From Chlorocebus sabaeus (Eukaryota; Chordata; Mammalia; Primates; Cercopithecidae), in contig NC_132927.1 of the NCBI RefSeq assembly GCF_047675955.1, positions 65,825,702 through 65,889,701 of the forward strand: 64,000 nucleotides of DNA, written 5' to 3'. Within the stretch, counting starts at the first letter, position 1. Each line of letters begins with the position of its first letter. The position numbers and the translations under genes are program-made. Below the pieces are notes generated by a model. The model searched no databases. It had not been told where the DNA came from and saw nothing but the letters and a program-made list of their open reading frames with translations. Positions 1 through 11,112 of this stretch are shown piece after piece.

Positions 1-29
1 CTGGGATTACAGTGAGCCACCACGCTCAG
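1..29 (-). mobile_element. Alu fragment cut by window edge
   Basis: The first bases are the reverse complement of an Alu 5' end (GGGATTACA..GAGCCACCACGC). Only this end lies inside the window. Confidence 0.8.
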
Positions 30-460
30 TCAAATAATTTGTTCTTCTTCCACCTTAAGAAACTAGAAAAAGAACTGCAAATGAAATCCAAAGGAAGCAA
101 AAGAAAAGAAATAATAGAATGGAAATAAATTAAATGTAAAACAAACAAAAGTAGGGGGAAAAATCAATAAAAACAAAAGTTGCTTCCTTGGGAATATCAA
201 TAAAACTCTCATCAGTATTATGAGGAAAAAGAGAGAGAATACAACAAATACAAATATCAAGAAAGAAAGGTGATATCATCACAGTCTACAGATATTAAAA
301 GTATAGGAGGACATTATCAACATCTTTATGCCAATAGTGTCAATATTTAAATTTAGTCGACAAATTCCGTAAAAGACGCAAACAAAAACCAAGTTTAAAA
401 AAAAAAACAGGCTTACATTTGTTAAATAAATTGAATTTGTAGATTAAAATCCTTCACATA

Positions 461-770
461 GGACGGACGCCGTGGCTCACGTCTGTAATCCCAGCACTTT
501 GGGAGGCCGAAGTGGGCGGATCACGAGGTCAGGAGATTGAGACCATCCTGGCTAACATGGTGAAACCCTGTCTTTACTAAAAATACCCAAAAAAATTAGC
601 CGGGTATAGTGGCGGGCGCCTGTAGTCCCAGCTACTCAGGAGGCTGAGGCAGAAGAATGGCATAAACCCGCGAGGCGGAGCTTGCAGTGAGCAGAGATCG
701 CGCCACTGCACTCCAGCCTGGGCGACACAGCAAGACTCCGTCTCAAAAAAAAAATAAAAATAAAAACAAA
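461..770 (+). mobile_element. Alu (Y-like), inserted in L1
   Basis: Full-length dimeric Alu with A-rich tail. The 3' flank (774-784, TCCTTCACATA) repeats the 5' flank at 450-460 as a target-site duplication within the L1. Confidence 0.95.
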
Positions 771-797
771 AATTCCTTCACATAAAAAAGACTCCAG

Positions 798-1619
798 TAC
801 CAGAATGTTTGCTTAAACTGAACACTTACTAATCTTCCAGATATCATCTTTTGTCAGAACTCGGAGTTATGAATAGCCCTCACCCTACTGACGCTTTGTG
901 ACTGAGCTCCTCTCTACCCCAAATACAAGAGACCCTTATAGTTAGGCAGGAATATCATCACCCCTATTCAGCCTGAAGAAGTTACAGAAGATGCATCTTT
1001 GTTCCTCTACAACCCTTAGGATTAATGGTTCTCTTATAAAAGCGCGGGGCTGGGGAGCGGAATATATCAGAGGTGTTCAAACCAGAGCAAGTCCATCTTG
1101 AATGGGGGCTGGGTAAAATAAGGTTGAGGCCTACTGGGCTGCATTTCCAAGAGGTTGAGGCATTCTTACTCACAGGATAAGACAGGAGGTCAGCACAAGA
1201 TACAGGTCATAAGACCTTGCTAATAAAATAGGTTGCAGTAAAGAAGCTGGCCAAAACCCATCAAAACCAAGATGGCCACCAAAGTGACCTCTGGTCATCC
1301 TCACTGCTCATTATATACTAATTACAATGCATTAGGATGCTAAGAGACACTCCCACCAGCACCATGACAGTTTACAAATGCATGGCAATGTCAGGAAGTT
1401 ACCCTATATGATCTAAAAAGGGGAGGAACCCTCAGTTTCAGGAACTGTCCACCCCTTTCCCAGAAAACCCATGAATAATCCACCCCTTATTTAGCATACA
1501 ATCAAGAAATATCTATAAGTATCCTTAGTCCAGCAGCCCAGGCTGCTGCTCCACCTATGGAGTAGCCATTCTCTCTTCCCTTGCTTTCTCTAATAAATTT
1601 GCTTTTACTAAAAAAAAAA
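798..1619 (+). mobile_element. L1-mobilised processed copy of a class I ERV transcript (3' end plus LTR U3-R, poly(A))
   Basis: The insert is flanked by a 14-bp direct repeat AAAAAAGACTCCAG (784-797 and 1620-1633). It holds about 265 bp of proviral 3' internal sequence, then a purine-rich tract at 1037-1062, then an LTR beginning at about 1065. That LTR is clearly homologous to the one at 18215-18772. It stops 12 nt after AATAAA (1592-1597) and runs into a poly(A) from 1610; all sequence matching U5 of the 18215 copy is missing. That is the layout of a polyadenylated viral RNA ending at the R border, copied by L1 machinery, rather than of a provirus or solo LTR. No intact reading frame remains. 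The LTR family name was not assigned. Confidence 0.85.
1065..1609 (+). repeat. LTR U3-R portion within the processed ERV copy
   Basis: Aligns through most of its length with the + LTR at 18215-18772, sharing 'gggtaaaataagg', 'aaccaagatggcca', 'ctaaaaaggggagg' and 'tatggagtagccatt'. It carries about 40 extra bases near 1305-1345 absent from that copy, so it is a sibling subfamily. It ends at the poly(A) site and lacks U5. Confidence 0.85.
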
Positions 1620-2972
1620 AAAAAAGACTCCAGGCCCAGATATTGTCAGTGGTGAATTCTACCAAACATTTAAGGAGAAAGAATGCTAATTTGACACAAA
1701 CGCTTCCAAAAAATTGAAGAGGACAGAGTGCCTTCTGCTTTATTCTATGAGTCCAGGATCACATCAATACCAAAACCAGACAAAGATATACAAGAAAAGA
1801 AAACTAAAAACCAATATCTATCATGAATATACACATAAAAATCCTTAACAACAAAAGCTTAGCAAATCAAATCCAGTAATTATAAAGGTAAAATATAATA
1901 CACAGCCAAGAGGAGTTTATTCCAGAAATGCAGAGTTGATTTAACATTAGAAAGATCAATCAATAGAATGGACCATAGTTAGAACTAAAAAGAAAAAAAA
2001 AAAAAAGTCAAATGATCATCTCAATAGACACAGAAAAAAAATATTTGACAAAATCCAACATCTACTCTTTGTAAAACCTGTCATCAAACTAGGAATAAAA
2101 AGGAACTTTTTCAACTTCATAAAGAGCATCTACAACAAAAAGCACCACAGCTACTGTTATATCAGGACTGAATGCTTCCCCTCTAAGATTAAAAACAGGG
2201 CAAGATTTTCTGCTCCCATCACTTCTATTTAATACTGTATTGGAGGTTCTAACCATGCAATCAAACTGGAAAAAGAAATAAAAGGTAATCAGGTTGGAAA
2301 GAAAGAAGGAAAATTATATTCAAAGATTATGTCATTATCTTTGTAGAAAATCCCAAAGAATCTACAGAAAAGATCCTAGAACTAGTAAGTGAGTTCAGCA
2401 AGATTGCAAGATACATCAATATACAAAAAGCAGTTATATTTCTATATATTGGCAAACAATAATCAGAAATAAAAATAAACAATATAATTTACAATAATAT
2501 AAATAATTGAAATATTGAAAGATAAATCTGACAAAAGATATACAAGACCTGTATGCTAAAAAGTACAAAGCACTACTGACAGAAATTAAGGACTTAAATA
2601 AGTGGAGCAATATACCATGTTCATGGAAGATTCACTATTGTTTAGACGTTAATTTCCCTCAAATTGATCTAAAGATTTAAAGTATTCCCAGTAAAAATCC
2701 CAAAAGGCTTTTTTTCTAGCAGTTGGCAAGCTGATTGACAATTCATATGTAAGTACGAAGGACCCAGAATGGCAAAAACAACTTTCAACAAGAAAAAAAT
2801 TAGAAGACTTACACTACATGACTCTAAGACTTATAACACTGTAATGATCAAGACAATGTGCTACTGGCATCAAGATAGACAAATGGACCAATGGAACAGA
2901 ACAGAGTCCAGAAACACACTCACATATATTTGGTCAACTAGTTTTAAACAAAAGTAAAAAAGTAATTTAGTA

Positions 2973-3106
2973 GAGAAAGGGAGTTTATTCTATTTTATTT
3001 TTATTTTATTGAGGACAGGAAAGGAGGAAGAGGAGGGGAGGAGAGGAGGAGGAGGGGAAGGAGAGGAGAAACAGGATGAGGGGGAGAACGGGGAGAAAGG
3101 GAGTTT
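2973..3106. repeat. Purine-rich insert with 14-bp flanking duplication in L1
   Basis: GAGAAAGGGAGTTT occurs at 2973-2986 and 3093-3106. The L1 reads through if one copy and the 106 bases between are removed. The insert is (T/A)-rich, then GGA/GGGGA-rich on the + strand. It could be a small insertion with target duplication or a local tandem duplication with microsatellite growth. Confidence 0.6.
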
Positions 3107-3670
3107 TTTCAACAAACGTTTCTATAACAACTTGAAATCCATCTGCAAAGAAAAAACAGAACTTCAATACATACCTTGTATCATATACAAAAATCAATTC
3201 AAAATGGACAACAGAATTAAACATAAGACTATAAAACTGTTAAAGGAAAACATAAGAGAAAATCATTGTAATCTTGCATTAGGCAAACACCTCTTAGATA
3301 TAACACCAAAAGTGCAATCCATAAATGAAAAAGTTGGATGAATTTGACTTCAAAATTAAGAATGTCTGCTCTTTGAAAGACACTGTCAAGATAATGAAAA
3401 GACAAGTAACAGATTGTGATAAAATATTTGCGTATCACACATTTGATGAAGAACTTATATCTAGAATACCTTAAAAACTCTCAAAACTCAGTGAGTAAAT
3501 AACTAACCCAACAATATAATGGGCAAAACACCGGAACAGGCCCTTTACTAAAGAAGATATTTTAATGGCAAATAAGAACATGAAAAGTTGCTTAACCACA
3601 ACAGCCATTAAGGAAATGCCAATTAAATCTACAATGAGATATTACCATTACATTCCTATTACAATGGCTA

Positions 3671-3947
3671 ATTTTTTTTTTTTTTTTTGATACAGAGTCT
3701 TGCTTTGTTGCCCAGGCTGGAGTACAGTGGTGTGATCTCAACCCTCTGCAACCTCTGCCTCCCAGGTTCAAGCAATTCTCCTGCCTCAGTCTCCCAGGTA
3801 GCTGGGATTACAGGCACATACCACCACATCCAGCTAATTTTTGTAATTTTAGTAGAGACAGGGTTTTGCCATGTTGACCAGGCTGGTCTTGAACTCCTGA
3901 CCTCAGGGGATCCACCTGCCTAGGCCTCCCAAAGTGCTGGGATTACC
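3671..3947 (-). mobile_element. Alu, 5'-truncated, inserted in L1
   Basis: Antisense Alu with poly(T) at its left. ACAATGGCTA flanks it at 3661-3670 and 3949-3958. It lacks the last bases of the Alu 5' end. Confidence 0.93.
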
Positions 3948-4348
3948 AACAATGGCTAAAATTTAAAAAGCCTGGATCATACCAAGTTTTAGCAAAGATA
4001 TGAAGCAACTGGAACTCTCATACCCTGCTGGTAGAAATGTAAAATAGCACAAATACTTTGAGAAACATTTTGACAGTTTCTTAAAAAGTTGAACATATAT
4101 CTACTATATGACCTAGCTATTCCAATCTTAGGTATATATCTGATAGACATGAAAGCATATGTCCTCCATACAGAGACTGGTACACAAAGGTTCACAGCAG
4201 TTTTGTGACAGCCCTAAACTGGAAACAATTCAAACATTTTTCAAAAGGTAAATGGAAAAACAAATTGTGATATATCCATACAATGGAATACTATGCAGCA
4301 ATAAAGAGGATAGAAGTGTTAATCCATACTCAACATGGATGAATCTTA

Positions 4349-4702
4349 TGTTATTTTATTTTATTTTACTTTACTTTACTTTATTTTATTTGTTTTGTTT
4401 TGTTTTGTTTTGTTTTTAAAGAGAAGGAGTTTTGCTCATGCTGCCCAGGCTGGAGTGCAATGGCGTGATCTTGGCTCACCGCAACCTTTACCTTCTGGGT
4501 TCAAGTGATTCTCCTGCCTCAGCCTCCCAAGTACCTGGGATTACAGGCATGCGCCACCACATCTGGGTAATTTTGCATGTTTAGTAGAGACGCGTTTCTC
4601 CATGTTGGTCAGACTGGTCTTGAACTCCCAAACTCAGGTGATCCACCAGCCTCGGCCTCCCAAAGTGCTGGGATTACAGGCGTGAGCCACCGCACCCGGC
4701 CT
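4349..4702 (-). mobile_element. Alu with long TTTTA/TTTTG tail, inserted in L1
   Basis: GATGAATCTTA flanks it at 4338-4348 and 4703-4713. The tail (4349-4415) has become TTTTA/TTTAC and TTTTG microsatellite repeats. Confidence 0.94.
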
Positions 4703-5226
4703 GATGAATCTTAAAATAAGTATGCTGAATGAAAGATCCTGGACACACACACACACCCCTCAAAAAAGTACATGCTATATGATTCTATTATATAAAATTC
4801 TAGACAGTGCAAACTAATCTACAGTGACAGAGACAAAATAGTGGTTGCTTGCATACTTGTTGGAGGGTGGGGAGGAATGAAAGGAGAGATGACAAATGGG
4901 AAGAAAGCAGCTTTTGTGGATGATGAATACCTTCATTATCTTGATTGTTAGGATGAAGCCACGATGTACACATACATCAAAACTACACACTTTGAATATG
5001 TGTAGTATGTCATATATCAATAAAGTTAGTTTTGAAAGATTACCTGATATGTTAAGACATGCTTCCTAAAGTTTTCTACCAAAGTATCCTACAGAATAAA
5101 ACTCTAGGGATCTAGGGCTATAATTCATTAGCCATCAATCCCACAACCCAAATTTCTTTAAGTCTCATCCTGTCTTCTGAAAATCATACATATGTGGTTC
5201 CTTCCTAGTCAAAAAACAATTCATAA

Positions 5227-5544
5227 GGCCGGGCGCGGTGGCTCACGCCTGTAATCCCAGCACTTTGGGAGGCTGAGACGGGCAGATCACGAGGTCAGGA
5301 GATCGAGACCATCCTGGCTAACACGGTGAAACCCCATCTCTACTAAAAAATACAAAAAAAAAAAAAAAAAAAAAAAAACTAGCCGGGCGAGGTGGCGGGC
5401 GCCTGTAGTCCCAGCTACTCGGGAGGCTGAGGCAGGAGAATGGCATAAACCCAGGAGGCAGAACTTGCAGTGAGCTGAGATCCGGCCACTGCACTCCAGC
5501 CTGGGCGACAGAGCGAGACTCCGTCTCAAAAAAAAAAAAAAAAA
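5227..5544 (+). mobile_element. AluY of Old World monkey type
   Basis: Full-length Alu with the GATCCGGCCACTGCA variant in the right monomer, a CTAGCCGGGCGAGG linker and an internal A-rich linker expanded to a run of more than 20 A. The short flank AATTCAT is repeated on both sides. Confidence 0.95.
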
Positions 5545-6096
5545 TTCATGTTTGTATGTGTACGTGTGTGTATATTTAATATTAATTACTAGTTAAAATG
5601 CATAACATTTTACCCCAACAAATGTTTAAATTAAACAGATACCACAGAGGATGCAACCTGTTTGCTCCAGGGCATTCCTGACCCCTGGCACACAGGAGAA
5701 GTATAAAAACATTTTACCCAGTACAATTTTACTGTTATAAAAACATTTAGGTAGTGCAGTTGCAAAGTCTAGATGCTTTTACTTTCTTCCTATAGTGTTT
5801 CGCTCTCCCCACTCCTCTTTTTTTTTTCTTTTTTAACTTGTATTTGCTGGGAAATTGGGACAGAAAATATATTTGCCAGTATTAGACACTACTTTCCTCT
5901 TTTAAGGAAGCAGTACCTAAGAATTTCAAATGTTTATCATCTGAATGATTTGAAATGAGCAAACAAAAAATTAGACTCCTATCCAGGAAGGGGGCATTTT
6001 TGGTTCTGATTAACTGAATATTCTAGATATTGCAGAAATATTATTGTTGTTTCCTTTCGACCAGATTATACAATGCTTCTGGATTATACTTATGGC
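5545..6096. other. Unassigned unique sequence
   Basis: No gene or certain repeat seen. It contains a T-rich run near 5818-5835 and AT-rich text. Confidence 0.5.
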
Positions 6097-6230
6097 CTTT
6101 AACTGGGCATGATGGCACACACCTGTAGTTTTGAGACTTGAGAGGCTGAGGTGAGAGGATCCCTGGAGCCCAGGAGTATGTGAAGTTGCAGCGAGCTATG
6201 AGTGCACCACTGCATTTCAGCCCGAGCGAC
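6097..6230 (+). mobile_element. Old Alu left monomer (FLAM/AluJ-like), split by a MaLR LTR
   Basis: Reads as a diverged Alu left arm to '..cccgagcgac', and its end resumes at 6907 ('caagggagacccgccctctg'). The monomer therefore predates the LTR insertion. Confidence 0.8.
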
Positions 6231-6901
6231 TGTATTAGTCAGTTCTCATGCTGCTAATAAAGACATATCTGAGACTGTGCAATTTTTTTTTTTTTAATAT
6301 AGGGTCTCACTCTGTTGCCCAGGCTGGAGTGCAGTGGTGCAATCTCGGCTCACTGCAACCTCTGCCTCCCGGTTCAAGTGATTCTCCTACCTCAGCCTCC
6401 TGAGTAGCTAGGATTACAGGTACGTGCCACCACACCTGACTAATTTTTGTATTTTTAGTAAAGACAGGGTTTCACCATGTTGGTCAGGCTCGTCTTGAAC
6501 TCCTGACCTCGTGATCTGCCTGCCTTGGCCTCCCAAAGTGCTGGGATTACAGGTGTGAACCACCACACCTGGCCTTGAGACCATGTCATTTATAAAGAAA
6601 AAAAGGTTTAATGGACTCACAGTTCCATATGGCTAGGGAGACATCACAATCATGGTGGAAGGCAAAGGAGAAGCAAAGGCATGTCTTACATGGCAGCAGG
6701 CAAGACAGCATGATCAGGGGAACACCCCTTTAGAAAACCATCAGATCTCGTGAGACTTATTCACCATCACCAGAACAGCACAGGAAAGACTCACTCCCAT
6801 GATTCAATTACCTCCCACCAGGTCCCTCCCATGACACCTAGGAATTATAGGAAATACAATTCAAGATGAGATTTGGCTGGAGACACAGCCAAACCATATC
6901 A
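6231..6901 (-). mobile_element. MaLR LTR (MST/THE1 type), solo, with an Alu inside
   Basis: The reverse complement begins TGATATGGTTTGGCTGTGTC and ends ..GACTAATACA, typical of MST/THE1 LTRs. GCGAC (6226-6230) and GTGAC (6902-6906) form a 5-bp target duplication with one CpG-type change. An antisense Alu occupies 6283-6574. Confidence 0.9.
6283..6574 (-). mobile_element. Alu inside the MaLR LTR
   Basis: Antisense Alu with poly(T) at left. The LTR text 'gagactgtgcaattt' resumes as 'gagaccatgtcattt' after it, an imperfect target duplication. Confidence 0.92.
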
Positions 6902-6926
6902 GTGACCAAGGGAGACCCGCCCTCTG

Positions 6927-7229
6927 TATTTACTTATTTATTTATTTAGAGACAGAGTCTCACTCTATTGCCCAGGCTGGAGTGCAGTGGCACGACCTCG
7001 GCTCACTGCAACCTCCATCTCCTGGGTTCAAGCGATTCTCCTGCCTTGGCCTTCCAAGTAGCTGGGATTACAGGCGCCTGCCATCATACCTAGCTAATTT
7101 TTGTATTTTTAACAGGGATGGGGTTTCACCATGTTGATCAGGCTGGTCTCGAACTCCTGACCTCAAGTGATGCACCCGCCTCAGCCTCCCAAAGTGCTGG
7201 GATTACAGGTGTGAGCCACCATGCCCAGC
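6927..7229 (-). mobile_element. Alu (S-like)
   Basis: Full-length antisense Alu with a TTTA-repeat tail at its left, directly beside the old monomer remnant at 6907-6926. Confidence 0.93.
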
Positions 7230-7261
7230 CTCTATTTTTTATATTTTTATAATGATCTCTC

Positions 7262-7281
7262 TCTATATATATATATATAAA
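7262..7281. repeat. (TA)n microsatellite
   Basis: Run of about ten TA dinucleotides. Confidence 0.9.
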
Positions 7282-7695
7282 ACCTTCAAGTTTCTTTATG
7301 CAGTCCTGTGGCTGTAAAGAAAGGCAGAAAAGAATGTTCTGTGTAGAAGCCCTGTGAACAAATCTCTCAGGTCTATAGGCTCATCCCTTTGCTACTTTGA
7401 TAAACAATTTATAATTTCATGATGCTTTATAGGAGAGTGGTTTATAATAAATACATATTTCATTGTCTCTAGAATTCAGAAACTAATTAAAAATTACTTT
7501 TGAACAGTACAGAAGTTAACTCATGCAAGCAAGTTCAAATAAGGTCAGACTGACCTCAGCTTGCCAGAATGTTGTCTGAAAGAATAAGTACCTAGGAGTT
7601 CTAATTTCTTTAGGACTTTCTCTTTCTCTCTTGCTTCAACACTTGTGGAATCCCAATGCTATCACTGGAGCATTCATGATGTTGCAAGGAGCTAA
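7282..7695. other. Unassigned unique sequence
   Basis: Nothing recognised on either strand. Confidence 0.45.
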
Positions 7696-7699
7696 AAGC

Positions 7700-7870
7700 A
7701 AGATGTCTCAGACTTTAATGTACAAACAAATCACATGGGGGTTCTTGTTAAAATGTAGGTTGGGATTTGGCAGGTTTGAAATGGAGTCTGCATTTCTGTA
7801 TTTCTGCCAAACTTCCAGGTGATGCATCAGCAAAGTACAGTATCTACGCTGCTGGTTCTGGACAACACTT
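7700..7870. mobile_element. MER5-type hAT (Charlie) relic
   Basis: Matches the MER5A text pattern: 'tctcagactttaatgt..atcacatggggttcttgttaaaatg', then 'ctgcatttctg..ttccaggtgatgc'. It is a non-autonomous hAT element with no coding content. Confidence 0.75.
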
Positions 7871-7896
7871 AGCAAAGACTTAAACACCAGTGGTTC

Positions 7897-8058
7897 TTTT
7901 TTTTTTTTTTGAGATGGAGTCTCACTCTGGCACCGAGGCTGGAGTACAGTGGCACAATCTCAGCTCACTGCAACCTCCACCTTCCAGGTTCAAGCGATTC
8001 TCCTGCCTCAGCCTCCTGAGTAGCTGGGACTACAGGCATGAGCCACCGTGCCTGGCCT
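7897..8058 (-). mobile_element. Alu with large internal deletion
   Basis: The antisense Alu joins '..gggactacaggc' directly to 'atgagccaccgtgcctggcc', losing roughly 120 bases. CCAGTGGTTCT on the left and CCAGTAGTTCT on the right form its target duplication, which is the terminal repeat of the neighbouring MER5-type element. Confidence 0.88.
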
Positions 8059-8065
8059 TAGATTC

Positions 8066-8258
8066 CAGTAGTTCTTAAAGTACCGTACCTGGACGAGCAG
8101 AACCAGTATCACTTGGGAACGTGGAAGAAATGTCAGTGTCGGGGCCCTACCCCAGACCTCCTGAATCAGAAACTCCAGTAATAGGGCCTAGATGTCTGTT
8201 AACAGCCTTCCAGGTGATTCTGATGCACACTAATATTCAAGAAGCACTAGCTTAGAGA
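8066..8258. mobile_element. MER5-type hAT relic, opposite orientation to the 7700 copy
   Basis: Reads 'aaccagtatcacttgggaac..cccagacctcctgaatcagaaactc..ccaggtgattctgatgcac', the reverse reading of the MER5A pattern. Confidence 0.78.
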
Positions 8259-9320
8259 ATGAGAAATAACTGACTGCAACTGCAGAAAAACAGCTCAATT
8301 TTAAAAGGTCTGCAATGCCAAGAGAAAGCCATGGAAACTTTAGGAAGAAACGTAGTTATGGAAGAATATTTTAAACCAGACTGTGTTTAAGTCTTCCAAG
8401 AGACATCATCAGTTCTAATGTTTTTAAAGAAAAAAAATACCACCTTAAATACGCAAACATAAAAGCTTTCTTGTTGACAAGGTACAATATATATACCACC
8501 AGCATAATCACAAGCTCCATTTTCTCATGTTTATAATAAACATGTCACAACCATATTTTTTAAAACCCTCTTCCCTCTCCAAACTGTTTAAATTTGAACA
8601 CATAAAACTACATCTATTCTTAAACTTTACAAACCTTAAATAATGTGTGAGAACGTTACAAAATGATCAGAAAAACACCGCACAGCCACTGATTTACTGT
8701 GGCACAACAAAAATCTATCAGCTGGGCAAACAATATAATTAGAGGATCCTATTTAGACTGATGTTGGCAAGTTGATTTCACCCCAAGTTTAACCAGCATT
8801 TCCACTGATCACCAAATGAGAATGAGGTCAACCAGATGATTATTTTGAATAATTGTGTTACTTACATAGATTTAAGAAAAAAAAAAAACCCCTATTGTAG
8901 GCACCAGATAAAAGAGATCTGTATAGCTATACATGTAGGTAACAAAGACTTAAGAGATACATTAAACTGAATCACAAATAGAGAAAGGTAGGAGGCTGAC
9001 ACGCCAGAATTCAACAAAAATGGGAAGAAATTGATAGAGAAAAACTAAATTGTTATACTCAGGCTCCCCCAAAGGTCATGTAGAGAATGAAAAGTATGTA
9101 AAAATTAGTATCTACAAAAAGGGCAGTTGAGAATGTAAATAGGCACTGATTACACCAAGTTGCTTGGGGCCACATAAACTCAAAGCTAAAAAATCACTGT
9201 GCTTTGGCTTCATTCATGTCATGCATGGAGGAAAGCTACACACGAGGCCCCTTGTTCCACCCTGTCTTTCCCCTTCACTCTCCTCTGGTTGACCTAAGAA
9301 AAACGTGAATGCCAGTTGAT
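8259..9320. other. Unassigned unique sequence, about 1.06 kb
   Basis: AT-rich text with no supported gene, RNA or repeat. Confidence 0.45.
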
Positions 9321-9324
9321 GGCA

Positions 9325-9835
9325 CTCATTAACTGCCCTGCCTCTCCAAGAGCAATCCAGGAGCCAGCAGCATCATCACCTGGAGGCGCACTGTCAGAAA
9401 TGCAGATTCTAGCCAGGTGCGGTGGCTCACGCCTGTAATCCCAGCACTTCGGGAGGCCGAGGTGGGAGGATCACCTGAGGTCAGGTGTTTGAGACCAGCC
9501 TGGCCAACACGGTGAAACCCATCTCTACTAAAAATACAAAAATTAGCCAGGCATGGTGGTGGGTGCCTGTAATCCCAGCCACCCAGGAGGCTGAGGCAGG
9601 AGAATCGCTGGAACCTGGGAGGCGGAGGCTGCAGTGAGCCAAGATCGCACCACTGCACTCCAGTCTGGGTGACAGAGCAAGACTCGATCCGCTCCCCCCC
9701 CAAAAAAAAAGAAAGAAAGAAAAAAAGGAAATGCAGATTCTCTCAGTCCCACTCTGGACCTGTTTAATCAGAATGTGTACTTTTAACATTTCTAACTTGC
9801 AGGCACATTGTTTGCGAAGCACTGCTCAAGCCTGT
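9325..9835. mobile_element. MER5-type hAT relic split by an Alu
   Basis: 'ccagcagcatcatcacctgg' lies to the left and 'tcagtcccactctggacctg..ttgcgaagcactg' to the right of an Alu, together one MER5A-like unit. Confidence 0.78.
9411..9727 (+). mobile_element. AluS-like inserted in the MER5-type relic
   Basis: GAAATGCAGATTCT flanks it at 9397-9410 and 9728-9741. A C-rich run (..CCCCCCCC) precedes the A tail. Confidence 0.95.
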
Positions 9836-10526
9836 TTTCAGGTTCTTGGATCCAGCTGGATTGGCTCCACCCATGGGACTCCTGACTTTATTCCCAGACC
9901 TTTGACCCACAAGCCTCCTCGATGAATCAGGGTGCCACTTGAGCAATGGTGGTGCTGGACCACCCCAAGCTAACACACCGGCTTGGCCAGCTCCTTGTAA
10001 GGAATTAAATGTCCTTGCTCAAATTGTATCTTATTTTGGAGAGCAGGATAGAAAGGATAGTACTACTCCTGTTTTACAGATTGACAAAAACCAGTCTCTT
10101 AAAAGGTAAGTGAATTATTTAAGGTCAAAGCTTATTATTAGCAAAGTACTGACTAAAAGTCATATTTCCTCTTCCTTATGTTACAGCATACTGCCTGGTC
10201 TTCCCTGGAAATCCTGAAGAGCAAGGAGAAAAGCTCCCACTTAAGTTGGGATGTGGGGTTCTGGTGGTCTGAGCTATAACCAAGAATGTGGCTCTATTGC
10301 TTTCTTCTTTCTTTGGTTGCTTTTTGCCTGGTTGGTTTTTGGCTTTGCTTTTTATAGCAGCAAATCAGGGTCAAGATTTTCATTCCCCAAGAAGCCTTGG
10401 TAAGTGTCACCTCACCAATCATCCCCTTCCTGGGAATTTTGCCTGACCAGAGACGTGCTTTCTCCCCTACCCCCAACCCCCGCCCCCCAGTATGGAATTC
10501 AGATAGAATATAATCATGCATTTCTT
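9836..10526. other. Unassigned unique sequence
   Basis: Contains a C-rich run near 10468-10489. No gene supported. Confidence 0.45.
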
Positions 10527-10735
10527 CAAGCGATTCTCCTGCCTCAGCCTCCCAAGTAACTGAGATTACAGGTGCATGCCACCACATCCAGCTAATTGTT
10601 ATATTTTTATTTTTAATAGAGACGGGGTTTCACCATGTTGGCCAGTCTGATCTGGAACTCCTGACCTCGGGTGATCTGCCCGCTTCAGCCTCCCATAGTG
10701 CTGGGATTATAGGCGTGAGCCACCACGCCTGGCTC
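10527..10735 (-). mobile_element. Alu fragment without its 3' tail
   Basis: The antisense Alu starts inside the right monomer at 'tcaagcgattctcc' and runs to the 5' end. The poly(T) and the 3' 75-80 bases are absent, which target-primed insertion does not normally produce, so a later deletion is likely. Confidence 0.85.
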
Positions 10736-10954
10736 TGTGTATTCTTTTTGATAGGAAAAACTCTCAAGACTCATTTTTCAAAGAAACATTGGAATTTTAC
10801 CTTTTAGACCTTAAAAAAAGGAAGCTATCTAACCAGACTTAATCCAAGGTTCTGCTCCAACGTCTTCCAGTGCATGCAGTCTTCTAACCTAAGTCCCTAC
10901 GGCAAACTGCCCTAGCTGCAAGAAACACATGAAGAGAAAGAAATTGGTCATCTT
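10736..10954. other. Unassigned
   Basis: Short unique stretch. Nothing recognised. Confidence 0.4.
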
Positions 10955-11112
10955 CTAGGCCAGTGCTCAAATTTTGCTGTACATTAGACTCCCCTGGGGA
11001 ACTTGTAAAAATCTCCACGCCCAGGCCACATCCCAGACCAATTCAGTCAGTGGATATGGAATTGGGCATCAGACTTTTTCAAACTTCCCAGGTGATTCCA
11101 ACGTGCATCAAG
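10955..11112. mobile_element. MER5/MER20-type hAT relic
   Basis: 'aggccagtgctcaaattttgctgtacattagactcccctgggg' at one end and 'cccaggtgattccaacgtgcatc' at the other give the inverted-end pattern of MER5/MER20 elements. Confidence 0.75.

Larger units (their letters stand above)
30..5030 (+). mobile_element. Old L1 element, 3' portion (ORF2 remnant and 3' UTR), interrupted by later insertions
   Basis: Segments 30-460, 1634-3660, 3949-4348 and 4703-5030 read in order as degenerate L1 ORF2 and 3' UTR on the + strand. Recognisable stretches include the 'gaattctaccaaac' region near 1656, the 'caatggaatactatgcagc' region near 4280 and an AT-rich 3' end near 5030. The frame is broken many times, so no reverse transcriptase is encoded. 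Divergence and 3' UTR style suggest an older L1M-type element (inference). It hosts Alus at 461, 3671 and 4349, an ERV transcript copy at 798-1619 and a purine-rich insert near 2987. Confidence 0.88.

Noticed and set aside
30..5030. Possible intact reverse transcriptase
   Set aside because: The L1 ORF2 text has many stops and frameshifts and five insertions. Nothing is functional.
6097..6230. Possible 7SL RNA gene
   Set aside because: Diverged Alu-type left monomer with no 7SL-specific central region.
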